Shown here in pieces: positions 14,426 through 23,641 of a stretch of DNA of 64,000 nucleotides. The notes beneath the pieces are model-generated. The model was not told the origin of the DNA, ran no database searches, and saw nothing but the letters and a program-made list of their open reading frames with translations. The DNA is taken from assembly GCF_027587375.1 (NCBI RefSeq), contig NZ_JAMXIC010000008.1:1-64000 (forward strand), given 5' to 3'. A program made the translations under genes and the position numbers. The stretch is from Arthrobacter sp. B2a2-09. GTDB taxonomy: Bacteria > Actinomycetota > Actinomycetes > Actinomycetales > Micrococcaceae. Position 1 is the first letter of the stretch. Each line of letters starts with the position of its first letter.

Positions 14426-16063
14426 ATGACCGAAACCAAGACGCTGCCAGCACCCTCCGCAGCCCTCGACACAGCCCATGTCGGTGACATCAAGGGTGCC
14501 TTCGGCACCATCCGCATCGACGACGAAAGGCCGCGCTCGGGCATCAAAGCACGCTTGAAGACCCTGCTGGCGATCATCGGACCCGGGCTGATCGTCATGG
14601 TTGGCGACAACGATGCCGGCGCGTTCGGCACCTACACCGAGGCCGGACAGAACTACGGAACGTCGCTGCTGTGGACTCTGCTGCTACTGGTGCCAGTGCT
14701 GTATGTGAACCAGGAAATGGTGCTGCGCCTGGGCGTCGTCTCCGGAGTGGGGCATGCCCGCCTGATCCTGGAGCGGTTCGGCAAATTCTGGGGCGCGTTC
14801 AGCGTCATCGACCTGTTCATCCTCAACGCCCTGACCATCGTCACCGAATTCATCGGCATCAGCCTGGGCCTGGACTACCTGGGCATCCCCAAGATCCCGG
14901 GAATCCTCCTGGCCACCGCGGTGATCGTGGGCGCCGCGAGCACCGGTTCCTTCAAGCGCTTCGAGCGTGTCTGCCTGACCCTGGTGGCCGGGTCCCTGCT
15001 GCTGGTGCCGATCATCTTCATGGTCCATCCCGACGTCGGACAAGTCGCCCACGACTTCGTCGTTCCCGGCATGCCCAAAGGCGCGGATCTGTCCACGGTG
15101 ACTTTGCTGATCATCGGGATCGTCGGAACCACCGTGGCGCCATGGCAGCTGTTCTTCCAGCAGTCCTACATCATCGACAAGCGCATCACCCCGCGGTTCC
15201 TGAAGTACGAGAAGGCCGATCTCTGGCTGGGAATCGTCATCGTCATCGTGGGCGCAGCCGCGATCATTTCCTTCACGGCGGCAACGTTTGCCGGCACCCC
15301 GGAGTTCGGCAACTTCACCGACGCCGGCGGTGTCGCCGTCGGCCTCGAACAGCACGTCGGAAAGGTTGCCGGTGTCCTGTTTGCGCTGGCACTGATCGAT
15401 GCCTCGATTATCGGGGCCGCCGCCGTCGGGCTTTCCACCTCCTATGCCCTCGGCGACGTTTTGGGGCTCAAGCACTCGCTTCACCGGAAAGTCTCCGACG
15501 CCAAAGGCTTCTACGCGGTGTTCGCCGGAGTCCTGCTCCTCTCGGCCATTGTGGTCCTAATCCCTGGCAGCCCTTTGGGTCTGCTCACGGTCGGGGTCCA
15601 GGTGCTGGCCGGGGTCCTGCTTCCCTCGGCCACGGTGTTCCTGCTGCTGTTGTGCAATGACAAGCAGGTGCTGGGACCTTGGGTTAACGGGCGGTTCATG
15701 AACATCTTCACGTCGGCAGTGATCGCGGTCCTGGTGATCCTTTCCCTGGTCCTGACCGCCGGGGTGTTGTTCCCGGACATGGGCTCGGACGCTATCCTGG
15801 GCATCCTTGTCGGAGGCGCCGCGCTCTCCGCCGTCGCCGGGGCTGTGTTCCTGATCTACCGGAGGATCCACCCCGCAGCGCCCAGCCCCGATACGGTCGA
15901 CCGGTCACAGCGATCGACCTGGCGCATGCCCCCGATTGCCCTGCTCACCGCCCCCAAACTGTCCACCGGACATCGGATCGGCCTGACTGTTCTGCGCACG
16001 TATCTGCTGATCGCGATGATCCTGGTCATCGTCCGGGTGGTCCAGCTCGCGCTTGGCGCCTGA
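14426..16063 (+). CDS. Nramp-family divalent-metal transporter, probably Mg2+ (NRMT-like)
   Basis: 545 residues with an N-terminal cytoplasmic stretch of about 45 and eleven to twelve membrane helices. The Nramp core is recognisable: IGPGLIVMVGDNDAG at helix 1 and GIVGTTVAPWQLFFQQS at helix 6. In Mn/Fe Nramps these read DPGN and MPHN. Here the helix 1 Asp is kept (Asp63), Asn is Ala66 and the soft donor Met is Ala238. Loss of that Met is a mark of the Nramp-related magnesium transporters. The M-box upstream independently points to Mg2+. Automatic naming as MntH would therefore be misleading. AGAAGG precedes the ATG. The transport substrate is inferred. Confidence 0.85.
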   Translation: MTETKTLPAPSAALDTAHVGDIKGAFGTIRIDDERPRSGIKARLKTLLAIIGPGLIVMVGDNDAGAFGTYTEAGQNYGTSLLWTLLLLVPVLYVNQEMVLRLGVVSGVGHARLILERFGKFWGAFSVIDLFILNALTIVTEFIGISLGLDYLGIPKIPGILLATAVIVGAASTGSFKRFERVCLTLVAGSLLLVPIIFMVHPDVGQVAHDFVVPGMPKGADLSTVTLLIIGIVGTTVAPWQLFFQQSYIIDKRITPRFLKYEKADLWLGIVIVIVGAAAIISFTAATFAGTPEFGNFTDAGGVAVGLEQHVGKVAGVLFALALIDASIIGAAAVGLSTSYALGDVLGLKHSLHRKVSDAKGFYAVFAGVLLLSAIVVLIPGSPLGLLTVGVQVLAGVLLPSATVFLLLLCNDKQVLGPWVNGRFMNIFTSAVIAVLVILSLVLTAGVLFPDMGSDAILGILVGGAALSAVAGAVFLIYRRIHPAAPSPDTVDRSQRSTWRMPPIALLTAPKLSTGHRIGLTVLRTYLLIAMILVIVRVVQLALGA

Positions 16064-16178
16064 TGGTTTCCCGGGTCATCGAGGCCATTACCGGGATCGC
16101 CGATTACAATCTGCTTACCCGCTGGTCGCGCCGCGGACCCAGCCACCACGCCAACCCCGGCGGGGACAGGAGAATTTC

Positions 16179-17585
16179 ATGAATGATAGGCGTCACCGCC
16201 TCCGCGGCGGATCGCCCGGCGGATCGCCCAGCGAATCTCCCCGCCGGTCATCCGGCGGGGAGGCAAGCTCCGTAGGTCCTCGCCATATGCGACGCAAGTC
16301 CCGGCGCAAATCCATCATCCTGATCTCGGCCACGGCGGTCGTGGCCGCCGTGGCCCTGGCCGCAGCCACCGCTGTCACCTATGTGGGCGCGACGGCGGTT
16401 TCGGTCAACAACAACGTCCATCGCTCGGACGTTCTCAAAGATCTGAAAACGCTGCCCCAAGCGGTTCCGAAGCTGAGCCAGGACACGAACATCCTGGTCA
16501 TGGGTCTGGATACAAGGGTTGACGAGAAGGGCAAGCCTCTTCCTCCGGAGATGTATGACGCCTTGCACGCGGGGGATGAGAATATCGGCGGCTACAACTC
16601 CAATGTCCTGATGCTCATCCACATCCCCGCGGACGGTTCCAAAGCGGCCGGCATCTCCATTCCCCGGGACGACTACGTCCAGGTCGACGGCATACCGGGC
16701 AGCGGCCCGTTCAAAGCCAAAATCAAAGAGGCATACGGCTACGGTTTCGCGGCGGAGAAGACCTCCTTGATCAACGCGGGAAAGCCCGACGACGACACGA
16801 CTTACCAGGCGGCCCGCGACGCCGGGCGCAAAGCCGAAATAGCTACCGTCACCAAGTTCCTGGGCAGCGTGCACATCGACCACTTCCTCGAAGTCACCAT
16901 GGCCGCGTTCTACCAGACAGCCCAGGCCATCGCACCCATTACCGTGTGCGTGAACAAGGCCACCCAGGACACCTTCTCCGGGGCCGACTTCAAAGCGGGC
17001 ATGCAGCAGATCAACGCCAAACAAGCCATGGCCTTCGTGCGTCAGCGCCGTGACACGTCGGACCCGACGTACCTCTTCTCGGACCTGGACCGTGAACGCC
17101 GGCAGCAGGCCTTCATCGCCTCGGTCTCCCACCAGCTCAAAGACGCCGGGACCTTCACCGATATCGGGAAAATGCAAGGTGTCCTGGATGCCGTGAGCAA
17201 GAACATCGTGGTGGATTCGGAGCTGAACCTCATTGAACTTGCCCAGCAGGCCACGTCCCTGACCGGTGGCAACATCTCCTTCTCCACCCTGCCGATCACA
17301 GGCTTCGGAACGTCCCCGGATGGCGCCTCCATCAACACCGTGGACATCAACCAGATCCAGGCAACCGTCAAGGACCTTCTCACCCCGGTCCCGCCGGCTC
17401 CTGCAACGACGCCGACGGCGACCCCGACGACGGCGGCTGCCTCGCCTGCGGCAGCCGCACCTCCTGCAGCACCAGCCCCAGGGGCTGCAAACCAAGCACC
17501 AGCCACCCCGTCAGCACCTGCAGGCAACGTCTACGCGGATTCCACCGGGGCCCTCCAAGGTGGTGCCATTCCCTGCGTCAAATAG
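16179..17585 (+). CDS. LytR-CpsA-Psr (LCP) family cell-wall glycopolymer ligase
   Basis: 468 residues. A basic, disordered N-terminus of about 50 residues is followed by one membrane helix (IILISATAVVAAVALAAA), so the catalytic part is outside. The LCP domain shows NILVMGLDTR, AAGISIPRDDYVQVDG, KIKEAYGYG, FLEVTMAAFYQTAQAI and the Arg-rich LDRERRQQAFI. LCP enzymes transfer polyprenyl-linked glycopolymers to peptidoglycan or arabinogalactan. The last 80 residues are Pro/Ala/Thr-rich and end in PCVK. ACAGGAGA precedes the ATG. It stands between the Nramp gene and a gene-free stretch; a weak hairpin at 17592-17617 follows. Confidence 0.92.
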   Translation: MNDRRHRLRGGSPGGSPSESPRRSSGGEASSVGPRHMRRKSRRKSIILISATAVVAAVALAAATAVTYVGATAVSVNNNVHRSDVLKDLKTLPQAVPKLSQDTNILVMGLDTRVDEKGKPLPPEMYDALHAGDENIGGYNSNVLMLIHIPADGSKAAGISIPRDDYVQVDGIPGSGPFKAKIKEAYGYGFAAEKTSLINAGKPDDDTTYQAARDAGRKAEIATVTKFLGSVHIDHFLEVTMAAFYQTAQAIAPITVCVNKATQDTFSGADFKAGMQQINAKQAMAFVRQRRDTSDPTYLFSDLDRERRQQAFIASVSHQLKDAGTFTDIGKMQGVLDAVSKNIVVDSELNLIELAQQATSLTGGNISFSTLPITGFGTSPDGASINTVDINQIQATVKDLLTPVPPAPATTPTATPTTAAASPAAAAPPAAPAPGAANQAPATPSAPAGNVYADSTGALQGGAIPCVK

Positions 17586-18329
17586 CGGGGGCACTTCAGA
17601 TCAAGACGACTGAGGTGGGGCATTTAGCGCCGCCAAAAGCCGGCCACCTATCGATGCGATTCAGAGTCCAAGGTTCCCGGGTCGGACGAATTGTCTTGGA
17701 AAGCTGAACTTTTATGAGACGTGCGTGAGAACCCTTCTGATGCTTGTCAGCGTGTCGGACACAAGCGTCCAGGTCGCTCTCGCGATTAAATGACCGAACG
17801 CCGATGCTGCGGGCAGGACTCTGAGAAACAGTCATATGCAGCGTGAGCTGGCTGCGAATGTCTTATGAGCCAAGGCTGGCGGACTTCCTAGAAGGCCAAT
17901 ATCGCACCCATCTTTGACAGGGACGGGGCCGCCTCGGTTCGGGAACCTGCCTAGCGACTCGCCCAGAACCGTGTCGCGCTGGTGGCTCCCAAGATTTGGG
18001 CTGGGTACTCCTATCGGGCCCATGAGTACGGCCCGGATTCCGGGACTGTTGGTGCACGCGACTTCGATCGCTTCCGTGCCAGGAGCCGCCGCACCAGCCC
18101 CGCACTTCAGCACGAGTCAGGTCCCGTGTCGCGAATCCCATGGGATGTAAGACGACACTGAGTCCAGGAGCGCGCCACCGAGCGATCACAGAACGCCGCC
18201 ATTTACCGCCAAACTCCACACTGCAATCAGCCCTTAGGGCACGAACGGTCGTCGGTCACACTGCCGTTTGACGGCGCAGTCGCCCGCGTGTAGCCCCGAG
18301 AGGCGCCGCCCTGGGGAGGGTCATTTCAG
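17586..18329. other. Gene-poor stretch
   Basis: About 740 bp with no frame I can defend as a gene. Plus- and minus-strand open frames of 78-118 codons overlap each other at 17832-18219 with mixed, Pro/Arg-rich composition and no recognisable domain. GC is lower and codon periodicity weaker than in the flanking genes, so decayed coding sequence is possible. It separates the LCP gene from the nucleoside operon, whose ribokinase ends at 18330. Confidence 0.5.
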
Positions 18330-19340
18330 TTAGCGAATGTTGGAAGCCGCCGTTCCGGTAACCCAGTCGGCGAGCTGCCGACGGCTCGGGTACGAGCTTT
18401 GGGCGCCTAGCCCGGTTGCTGCGTAGGCGGCGACCTGACTGGCCACCTTCGCGGCTGGGGTGAGGTCGGCCCCACGGGCGAGCTCCGCTGCCAGCGCGCC
18501 GGCGAAGGCGTCTCCGCATCCTGTTGTGTCGGCAGCGGTCACCTTCGCGGCAGGGATGAACTGTGGAACGGTTGGCCAGATCTGGAGTCCCTCAAGGACG
18601 ACGGCGCCTGCGGAGCCCAAAGTCACGACGGCGTTCTTGGCTCCCAGTTCACCAAGCAGAGCACCTATAACTTCCCATGTACGGTCCTCTGGAAGGCGCA
18701 TCATGCCGACAGCGGCGAGGACTTCAGTCTCGTTGAGGACCAGGACATCAGTCATCGGTACGATGCTCTTGGCAGCGCCCGGCGAGTACGGCGAAAGGTT
18801 GAGGAGTGTCTTTGCGCCCATCATCCTGGCCAGCTGTGCCGCGGCGAGGACGGTGCCGACGGGTACTTCGAGGCTGAGGCTCAGCACGGCCGCGTGGCGG
18901 AGCGCGCGGAGCGACTCATCGACATGCTCCGGGGTGAGCTGGCTGTTGGCACCCGGGGAAACCATGATGAAGTTCTCGGCCTTGTCGTCGACTGCTATCA
19001 GCGCCGTTCCGGTGGCGGTTTCGGGCACTGTCGAGATCCATTTGGTCCCCACCCCTGCTGACGCGGCGGAGTCTTTGAGGAATGTGCCCTCGGGGTCGTC
19101 TCCGACGGCGGCGATCAGGTGGGCGGAGGCGCCGAGCAGTGCCGCCGCAGCGGCCTGGTTTCCGCCCTTGCCGCCGGGATGTCGGTCCATTCCGTGTGCG
19201 ATGACTGTCTCTCCGGGGGCGGGGAGCCTCGCCGTGCGGACGGTCAGATCCATGTTCATGGATCCGACCACGACGACTCGGTCCTTCGTGTGCTGGTCTG
19301 CTGTCACGGTGTCGACGTCGAGGATAATGGGGGTCGTCAT
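18330..19340 (-). CDS. Ribokinase (PfkB family)
   Basis: About 336 residues. PfkB signatures are present: VVVVGSMNMDLTVRTARLP and HPGGKGGNQAAAAALLG at the N-terminus, and TTGCGDAFAGALAAEL holding the catalytic Asp and anion hole. The usual GAGD is GCGD. GSMNMDL and the GGKGGNQA box indicate ribokinase within the family. It phosphorylates ribose to ribose-5-phosphate in the cytoplasm. It is the last gene of the leftward nucleoside operon, right after nucleoside hydrolase, and would capture the ribose released there. ATG 19340 follows AAAGGACCAAACGCAC; an in-frame ATG at 19373 overlapping the upstream stop is an alternative. Confidence 0.9.
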   Translation of the reverse strand: MTTPIILDVDTVTADQHTKDRVVVVGSMNMDLTVRTARLPAPGETVIAHGMDRHPGGKGGNQAAAAALLGASAHLIAAVGDDPEGTFLKDSAASAGVGTKWISTVPETATGTALIAVDDKAENFIMVSPGANSQLTPEHVDESLRALRHAAVLSLSLEVPVGTVLAAAQLARMMGAKTLLNLSPYSPGAAKSIVPMTDVLVLNETEVLAAVGMMRLPEDRTWEVIGALLGELGAKNAVVTLGSAGAVVLEGLQIWPTVPQFIPAAKVTAADTTGCGDAFAGALAAELARGADLTPAAKVASQVAAYAATGLGAQSSYPSRRQLADWVTGTAASNIR

Positions 19341-19369
19341 GGAGTGCGTTTGGTCCTTTCTGTGCCGGG

Positions 19370-20278
19370 TCATTCTGCGGGCCGGTTCAGCAGTGTTGAA
19401 CCGGCGTTGACGATCCGCGTGGTGATCTGTTCAGCGACGGATTCATGGTTGATATCCGAGACGATTCGGGCGCGCCCGGCCGGGTCCGGTGTGAACGTGC
19501 TGAGTCCAGCGGAGTCGTCTCGTCCGGCAATGGAGACCCGTCCTGGGGAGGAGAAGCTGAAAAGCTCAGGCCGGAGAAGGGTCAGGACTGTGATCGGGTC
19601 GTGGGGCACATTCCATTCTTCGTTCCAGAATGCCCACCATTGGCGGATGTCTGCGTCCAGCGCCTTTCCCAGTGGGCCTGCCGCGGCGATGAGTACCAGT
19701 TGGTCGCGGCGCATTTCAACTTTGCGGGTGATTTCCAGCCCGGTGACGGTGATGTTGAGGTTGGATCGAAAAACGATCGAAGCTGATAGGTCGTCGCTGC
19801 GGAAATTGTGCTCGGCTTCACCCATGCCGAAGGCTCCGCCCATGATCCACAGGTGCCGCACATTCCGCTCGAAAGCTGGATCTTCTTGGAGTGCTGCTGC
19901 GATGTTGGTCAGCGGGCCGATGGCGACGATGTCGATTTCTCCGGGGTGTTCAGAGACCTGCCGCAAGAGGTAGTTGACGGCGTCTTCGTCCTGGATGCTT
20001 TCGGTCTCCAGTTCCTCGTGCAAGGACCCTTCGTGGCCAGGCCACCAGACTTCGCGGCCTGATAGGGGTGTTCCGATCCCGCAATACACAGGCACGTTGC
20101 GCCCTGCGAGCTTTCCCAACCGTTTGGCGAGTCTGGCCCGAAGAAGGGTGTCTCCGTAAACGGTGGTCACTCCGAGGAGTTCGGCCTCCGGGGAGCCGAG
20201 TATGAGGGAAAGGGCGAGGGCGTCGTCGACATCGGATCCGATGTCTGTGTCGAGAATGATGCGGTGCAGTGCACCCAT
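19370..20278 (-). CDS. Inosine/uridine-preferring nucleoside hydrolase
   Basis: About 302 residues. The IUNH calcium-site motif DTDIGSDVDDALAL is at the N-terminus. Further family blocks are LLGVTTVYGD, VAIGPLTNIAAAL, LWIMGGAFG, HNFRSDDLSASIVF (in place of the usual FN..DPEAA) and HDPITVLTLL with the active-site His. The enzyme cleaves ribonucleosides to free base and ribose. The ATG at 20278 is preceded by AAGGAAGACAC; the frame extends further up but without the domain. Adenosine deaminase and ribokinase in the same locus complete a purine nucleoside salvage route. Confidence 0.9.
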   Translation of the reverse strand: MGALHRIILDTDIGSDVDDALALSLILGSPEAELLGVTTVYGDTLLRARLAKRLGKLAGRNVPVYCGIGTPLSGREVWWPGHEGSLHEELETESIQDEDAVNYLLRQVSEHPGEIDIVAIGPLTNIAAALQEDPAFERNVRHLWIMGGAFGMGEAEHNFRSDDLSASIVFRSNLNITVTGLEITRKVEMRRDQLVLIAAAGPLGKALDADIRQWWAFWNEEWNVPHDPITVLTLLRPELFSFSSPGRVSIAGRDDSAGLSTFTPDPAGRARIVSDINHESVAEQITTRIVNAGSTLLNRPAE

Positions 20279-20362
20279 GGTGTCTTCCTTAGAGGATCGT
20301 GTGTTGGGCATGGCTGTGCCGGTGCCTGGCCGGTGCGGCACAGGGTGCGGGGCACAGCGAGG

Positions 20363-21226
20363 CTATTTGAGGCCGGTGGTGGATACCGACTGGATGAAGT
20401 AGCGCTGGAAGGCAATGATGATGGCCAAAGGGATCAGCGTCAGGACCATGGAGCCGGCGAACATCACTCCGTAGTCGACGTTGAATTGCCCTTGCATGTT
20501 CGACAGTGCGATTGGGCCCAGGATGTGTTGGGCGTCGGTGCCGTTCAGGAGCGGCCAGACATAGGACTGCCACTGGAAGAGGAAGAGCGTCAGGCCGGCC
20601 CCGATGAGTGACGGTACCGACAACGGCAGGTAGATGCGGCGGAAGATACCCCACCATCCCAGGCCGTCCAGCCGACCGGCTTCGACGAGATCTTTGGGGA
20701 TGGCCAGGAAGAAGGTCCGCAGCAGGAAGATGGCCATTCCGTTTCCGAGACCGGGAAGGATCAACCCTGCGTAGGTGTTTTGGAGGTTCCAGTCGCGGAA
20801 CAAATTTGCCAGGGGGATGGCGATCGCGTCGAACGGGATCAGAAAACTTACGACGACGACGATGAAGACCGCGCCGCTTCCGCGGAAGGGAATGGCCGCG
20901 AGGGCGAACGCTGCCATGGAGCATATGGCCAGTCCCACGACCACGGTGATGCCGCTGACGATGATCGAATTCAGCGTTGCCAGACCGAGATCGCTGTGCA
21001 GGAGGGTGGCGTAGTTGTCCAGTGTGGGTGTCGCGGTGAAGAACGTCTCCCATTGCAAGGGATTCAGGTAGCGGAATGTATCGCCGCCAGGGCGAAGGGA
21101 GTTCACGAATGCCCACCACAGGGGGAGCAGGAAGAGGAGGCCGATGCAGGCCCCCAGCACGCTCAGTCCGAGGTAGGCGACCGTGCGCCGTCTGGTGATT
21201 CCGGCTTGGGCAGTTTCGGCGCTCAT
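20363..21226 (-). CDS. CUT1-type ABC transporter permease (MalG-like)
   Basis: 287 residues with six membrane segments. The permease loop EAGRLDGLGWWGIFRRIYLPL is the EAA motif, and the C-terminal half (VPSLIGAGLTLFLFQWQSYVWPL) is typical of MalG-type partners. The start overlaps the stop of the other permease by four bases. Although the family handles sugars and oligosaccharides, the operon enzymes point to nucleosides or a ribosylated compound as substrate. No ATPase gene is in the cluster, so a shared MsiK-type ATPase encoded elsewhere probably drives it. Confidence 0.92.
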   Translation of the reverse strand: MSAETAQAGITRRRTVAYLGLSVLGACIGLLFLLPLWWAFVNSLRPGGDTFRYLNPLQWETFFTATPTLDNYATLLHSDLGLATLNSIIVSGITVVVGLAICSMAAFALAAIPFRGSGAVFIVVVVSFLIPFDAIAIPLANLFRDWNLQNTYAGLILPGLGNGMAIFLLRTFFLAIPKDLVEAGRLDGLGWWGIFRRIYLPLSVPSLIGAGLTLFLFQWQSYVWPLLNGTDAQHILGPIALSNMQGQFNVDYGVMFAGSMVLTLIPLAIIIAFQRYFIQSVSTTGLK

Positions 21227-22167
21227 GCGGTATCAGAGCTGCGAAGTAGCCGGAACTGCACGGCGACGATGACGAGTGTGAGTAGCACGAGAATGATCAC
21301 TTCTGCTTGGGCTTTGCTGAGGTCTCCGAGCGTGTAGGCGCGGGTGTAAATGTCGTACATGAGAAGGTTGCTGGATCCTGACGGCCCGCCTTTGGTGAGG
21401 ATCTGGACGGGGGCAAAGATCAGGAAGTTGGAGACGGTGTCGGCAACGAGGACAAAGGCGAGCGGGCGGCGTACCAGGGGAAGGGTCACGGACCACAGTT
21501 TCCGCCACGCCGAGGCGCCGTCGATGGACGCTGCTTCGTAGAGTTCGGTCGGAACGTCGTTGATGCCGGCAATCAGGAAGAGCATCCAGTAGCCGACGCC
21601 GATCCAGCTCAACAGCACCATGATGGAGGCCAGTGATTGCTGGGGCGAGGTCAGGAACGGCTGCGCGGGCAGGCCCAGCAGCGAGAGGAACGAATTGCCC
21701 AATCCGTCGGGCCGGTAAATGACGCTCCACACGACTGCCGAGACCGCGGGAGGGACGGCGATCGGCAGGACCACCAAGGATCGCCAGATCTTCGCGCCTG
21801 CGGCCTTCCTGGTGTAGAGCACCGCGAGCAGGAACGCGGCACCGATCTGGAGCGGATTCACGACGAGGGAAAAGAGGAGGGTGACCAGCAGGGCGTTGTT
21901 GAAGTCCGCGTTGCCGAAGAGATCCGCGTAGTTTTCAACGCCGACGAAGACCGTCCCGCCTCGGAGGAAGCTCTGTCGGTACAGACTCTCCCACAGGGCC
22001 ACCGCCGCGGGCGCGATCCGCAACACGAGGAGGCTGATGAAGGCCGGGGCCAGAAAGGCTGCCGCTACTGCTACTAGTGGCGCCTGCCGCCTGCGGCGGG
22101 CGGGCCGCGCGAAGGCGGCCCGCCCTTCCGCTGCAGCTCGACGATCAGTTGTTTGCGAGGGTGACAT
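21223..22167 (-). CDS. CUT1-type ABC transporter permease (MalF-like)
   Basis: About 314 residues. A basic, Ala-rich cytoplasmic N-terminus precedes six membrane helices. The EAA loop is YEAASIDGASAWRKLWSVTLPLVRRP. The ATG at 22167 is three bases past the stop of the binding-protein gene; a TTG at 22185 would overlap that gene and is less likely. The product should pair with the next permease to form the transmembrane channel of the importer. Confidence 0.9.
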   Translation of the reverse strand: MSPSQTTDRRAAAEGRAAFARPARRRRQAPLVAVAAAFLAPAFISLLVLRIAPAAVALWESLYRQSFLRGGTVFVGVENYADLFGNADFNNALLVTLLFSLVVNPLQIGAAFLLAVLYTRKAAGAKIWRSLVVLPIAVPPAVSAVVWSVIYRPDGLGNSFLSLLGLPAQPFLTSPQQSLASIMVLLSWIGVGYWMLFLIAGINDVPTELYEAASIDGASAWRKLWSVTLPLVRRPLAFVLVADTVSNFLIFAPVQILTKGGPSGSSNLLMYDIYTRAYTLGDLSKAQAEVIILVLLTLVIVAVQFRLLRSSDTA

Positions 22168-22169
22168 GG

Positions 22170-23471
22170 TTAGAGCTGCTTCCAAGCATCGTTGATCTGC
22201 TGGGCAGCCTGCTTGAGCCGCTCACTCACGGGGGACCCGTTGCGGATGTCCGCGAAGGCCTTGCCCATGAGTTCTTCGAACTGGATGTAGCCGACGCTCA
22301 CCGGACGCGGTTTTGCCGTCTCGGTGTTTTCGTGGGCGATCAGGCCGGCCAGTCCCTTGGTCTTGTCTCCGCCGAGGGCTTCGAGTTTGGGGAGGTACTG
22401 GGCGGTTGCAGCCGCGTTGGCAGGGATGATGGTCGTCGCGTCAGTGGTGGAGAGGTTGCCTGCCGGGTCAAGGGAGGCAAATTCCAGGAACTTCTTGGCC
22501 GCGGCTTTGTTCTTCGATGCCGGGTTGATGCCCCAGGACCAGGAACCGGTCGGGGTGGCTTGGCTTCCGCCGGCAAAGTACGGCATCGGGGCTACGCCCC
22601 AGTCAATGTTTGATTTGGCGAAGTTGCCGATGTCCCACGGCCCTCCGACAAAGTAGGCCACCTTGCCCGAGGTGAAGATAGGACTGGTCTGGAATCCGCC
22701 TACGCCGCGAGGGGACAGTCCTGAGGAGAAGGTGTCTGCGTACCATTGCATGGCCTTTTCCCAGCCCGGGTTGTTGATGTCGGTGGTGAGCATCTTGTCG
22801 CCGGTAATGCCGGAACCTCCTCCGGCAGATTCGGCCAGTGGCTGCAGTTGGTAGTAGGACTCGACCTGTTCCAGAAGGAGCCCGTATTGGGTTCCTGCCG
22901 CCTGCGCGGCTTTGCCGTCCTTGACGACCTGCTCCCAGGTCAAGCGCTGCGCCGGGTCGATCGATGGGTACTTCACGCCGGCAGCGTTGAGGGCCTTCTT
23001 GTTGAAGAACAGCAGCTGCGTTGAATTCCATACGGGCAAGGCCCACAGTTTGTCCTGGTACAGATTCACGCTGTATTGCGCGTCAGGTACGGCTGCTTTG
23101 GTCTGGCCTTTCAGGCTGCTGAGATCCTCGAGGAAACCCTGGGCAGCAAGCTGCGACAAACGCGGCTGGTCCACGGTGTAAACGTCGATCGTGTCGTCTT
23201 TTGCGCCGAGGCGTTGCTCCAGCGTCGGGTTGAGTTGGTCAAAGGGCACCTGGGAGTACTTGACGGTAATGTCCGGGTTCTTTGCCTTGAATGCCGCAAT
23301 GACCGGCGCAAGGGTCGCGGGATCTTCGGGGCCAAGCAGGTTCACGGTTCCGGTTCCGGAGCCTTCGCTTCCGATTGCGGTGCCGGAATTCGGGGAGCTC
23401 GCCGAGCAGCCCGCAAGGAAGAGTGTTCCGGCCGCAAGCAGCGACGTCGCCGCGAGAAGTTTGCGCTTCAC
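22170..23471 (-). CDS. ABC transporter sugar/nucleoside-binding lipoprotein
   Basis: 433 residues. The signal peptide MKRKLLAATSLLAAGTLFLAGC ends in a clear lipobox, so the protein is membrane-anchored on the outside. The mature part is an SBP_bac_1 domain: PATLAPVIAAFKAKNPDITVKYSQVP, then DVYTVDQPRLSQLAAQG, and the conserved aromatic GPWDIGNF with PTGSWSWGINP. It is the first gene of the leftward operon that includes both permeases, nucleoside hydrolase and ribokinase. Expression should be controlled by the divergent LacI protein through the palindrome at 23512. Confidence 0.92.
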   Translation of the reverse strand: MKRKLLAATSLLAAGTLFLAGCSASSPNSGTAIGSEGSGTGTVNLLGPEDPATLAPVIAAFKAKNPDITVKYSQVPFDQLNPTLEQRLGAKDDTIDVYTVDQPRLSQLAAQGFLEDLSSLKGQTKAAVPDAQYSVNLYQDKLWALPVWNSTQLLFFNKKALNAAGVKYPSIDPAQRLTWEQVVKDGKAAQAAGTQYGLLLEQVESYYQLQPLAESAGGGSGITGDKMLTTDINNPGWEKAMQWYADTFSSGLSPRGVGGFQTSPIFTSGKVAYFVGGPWDIGNFAKSNIDWGVAPMPYFAGGSQATPTGSWSWGINPASKNKAAAKKFLEFASLDPAGNLSTTDATTIIPANAAATAQYLPKLEALGGDKTKGLAGLIAHENTETAKPRPVSVGYIQFEELMGKAFADIRNGSPVSERLKQAAQQINDAWKQL

Positions 23472-23511
23472 GGGAAGCCTTTCTGATGTGGGGATGCGAT
23501 GCCATGGAGCA

Positions 23512-23525
23512 TCTAACCGGTTAGA
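23512..23525. promoter_or_regulatory. LacI-family operator O1 overlapping the transporter promoter
   Basis: TCTAACCGGTTAGA is a perfect 14-bp palindrome with the central CG typical of LacI-family sites. On the minus strand a promoter can be read as TTGTCA, a 17-base spacer, and TAGTCT (23523-23551), whose -10 box overlaps this palindrome. Binding here would block the nucleoside transporter operon. Confidence 0.75.
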
Positions 23526-23601
23526 CTACCCCGGGGTGAATGGTTTGACAAGAGATTTCTTCGCGATCCGATCTGCTGGATCAGTCGGTATGATCAAAAC
23601 G

Positions 23602-23615
23602 TCTATGCGGTTAGA
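23602..23615. promoter_or_regulatory. LacI-family operator O2 upstream of the regulator gene
   Basis: TCTATGCGGTTAGA matches the 14-bp palindrome at 23512 in 12 of 14 positions and lies 27 bp before the LacI start codon. The centre-to-centre spacing is 90 bp, compatible with autoregulation or DNA looping. Confidence 0.65.
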
Positions 23616-23641
23616 GTTCGATGTCTGGAAGAGAGGGAACA

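Noticed and set aside
14426..16063. Naming the Nramp gene mntH
   Set aside because: The Mn/Fe ligand motifs are absent and the gene has a magnesium leader, so the symbol would assert the wrong ion.
16248..17495. 415-codon antisense frame across the LCP gene
   Set aside because: Shadow of the LCP coding sequence; Gly/Arg/Val-rich without motifs.
17832..18219. Open frames of 78 to 118 codons in the gene-poor stretch
   Set aside because: Frames on both strands overlap, none has a ribosome site or domain, and composition is not gene-like.
20289..21119. Minus-strand frame overlapping the MalG-like permease
   Set aside because: Arg/Pro/His-rich shadow of a clear membrane protein in the neighbouring frame.
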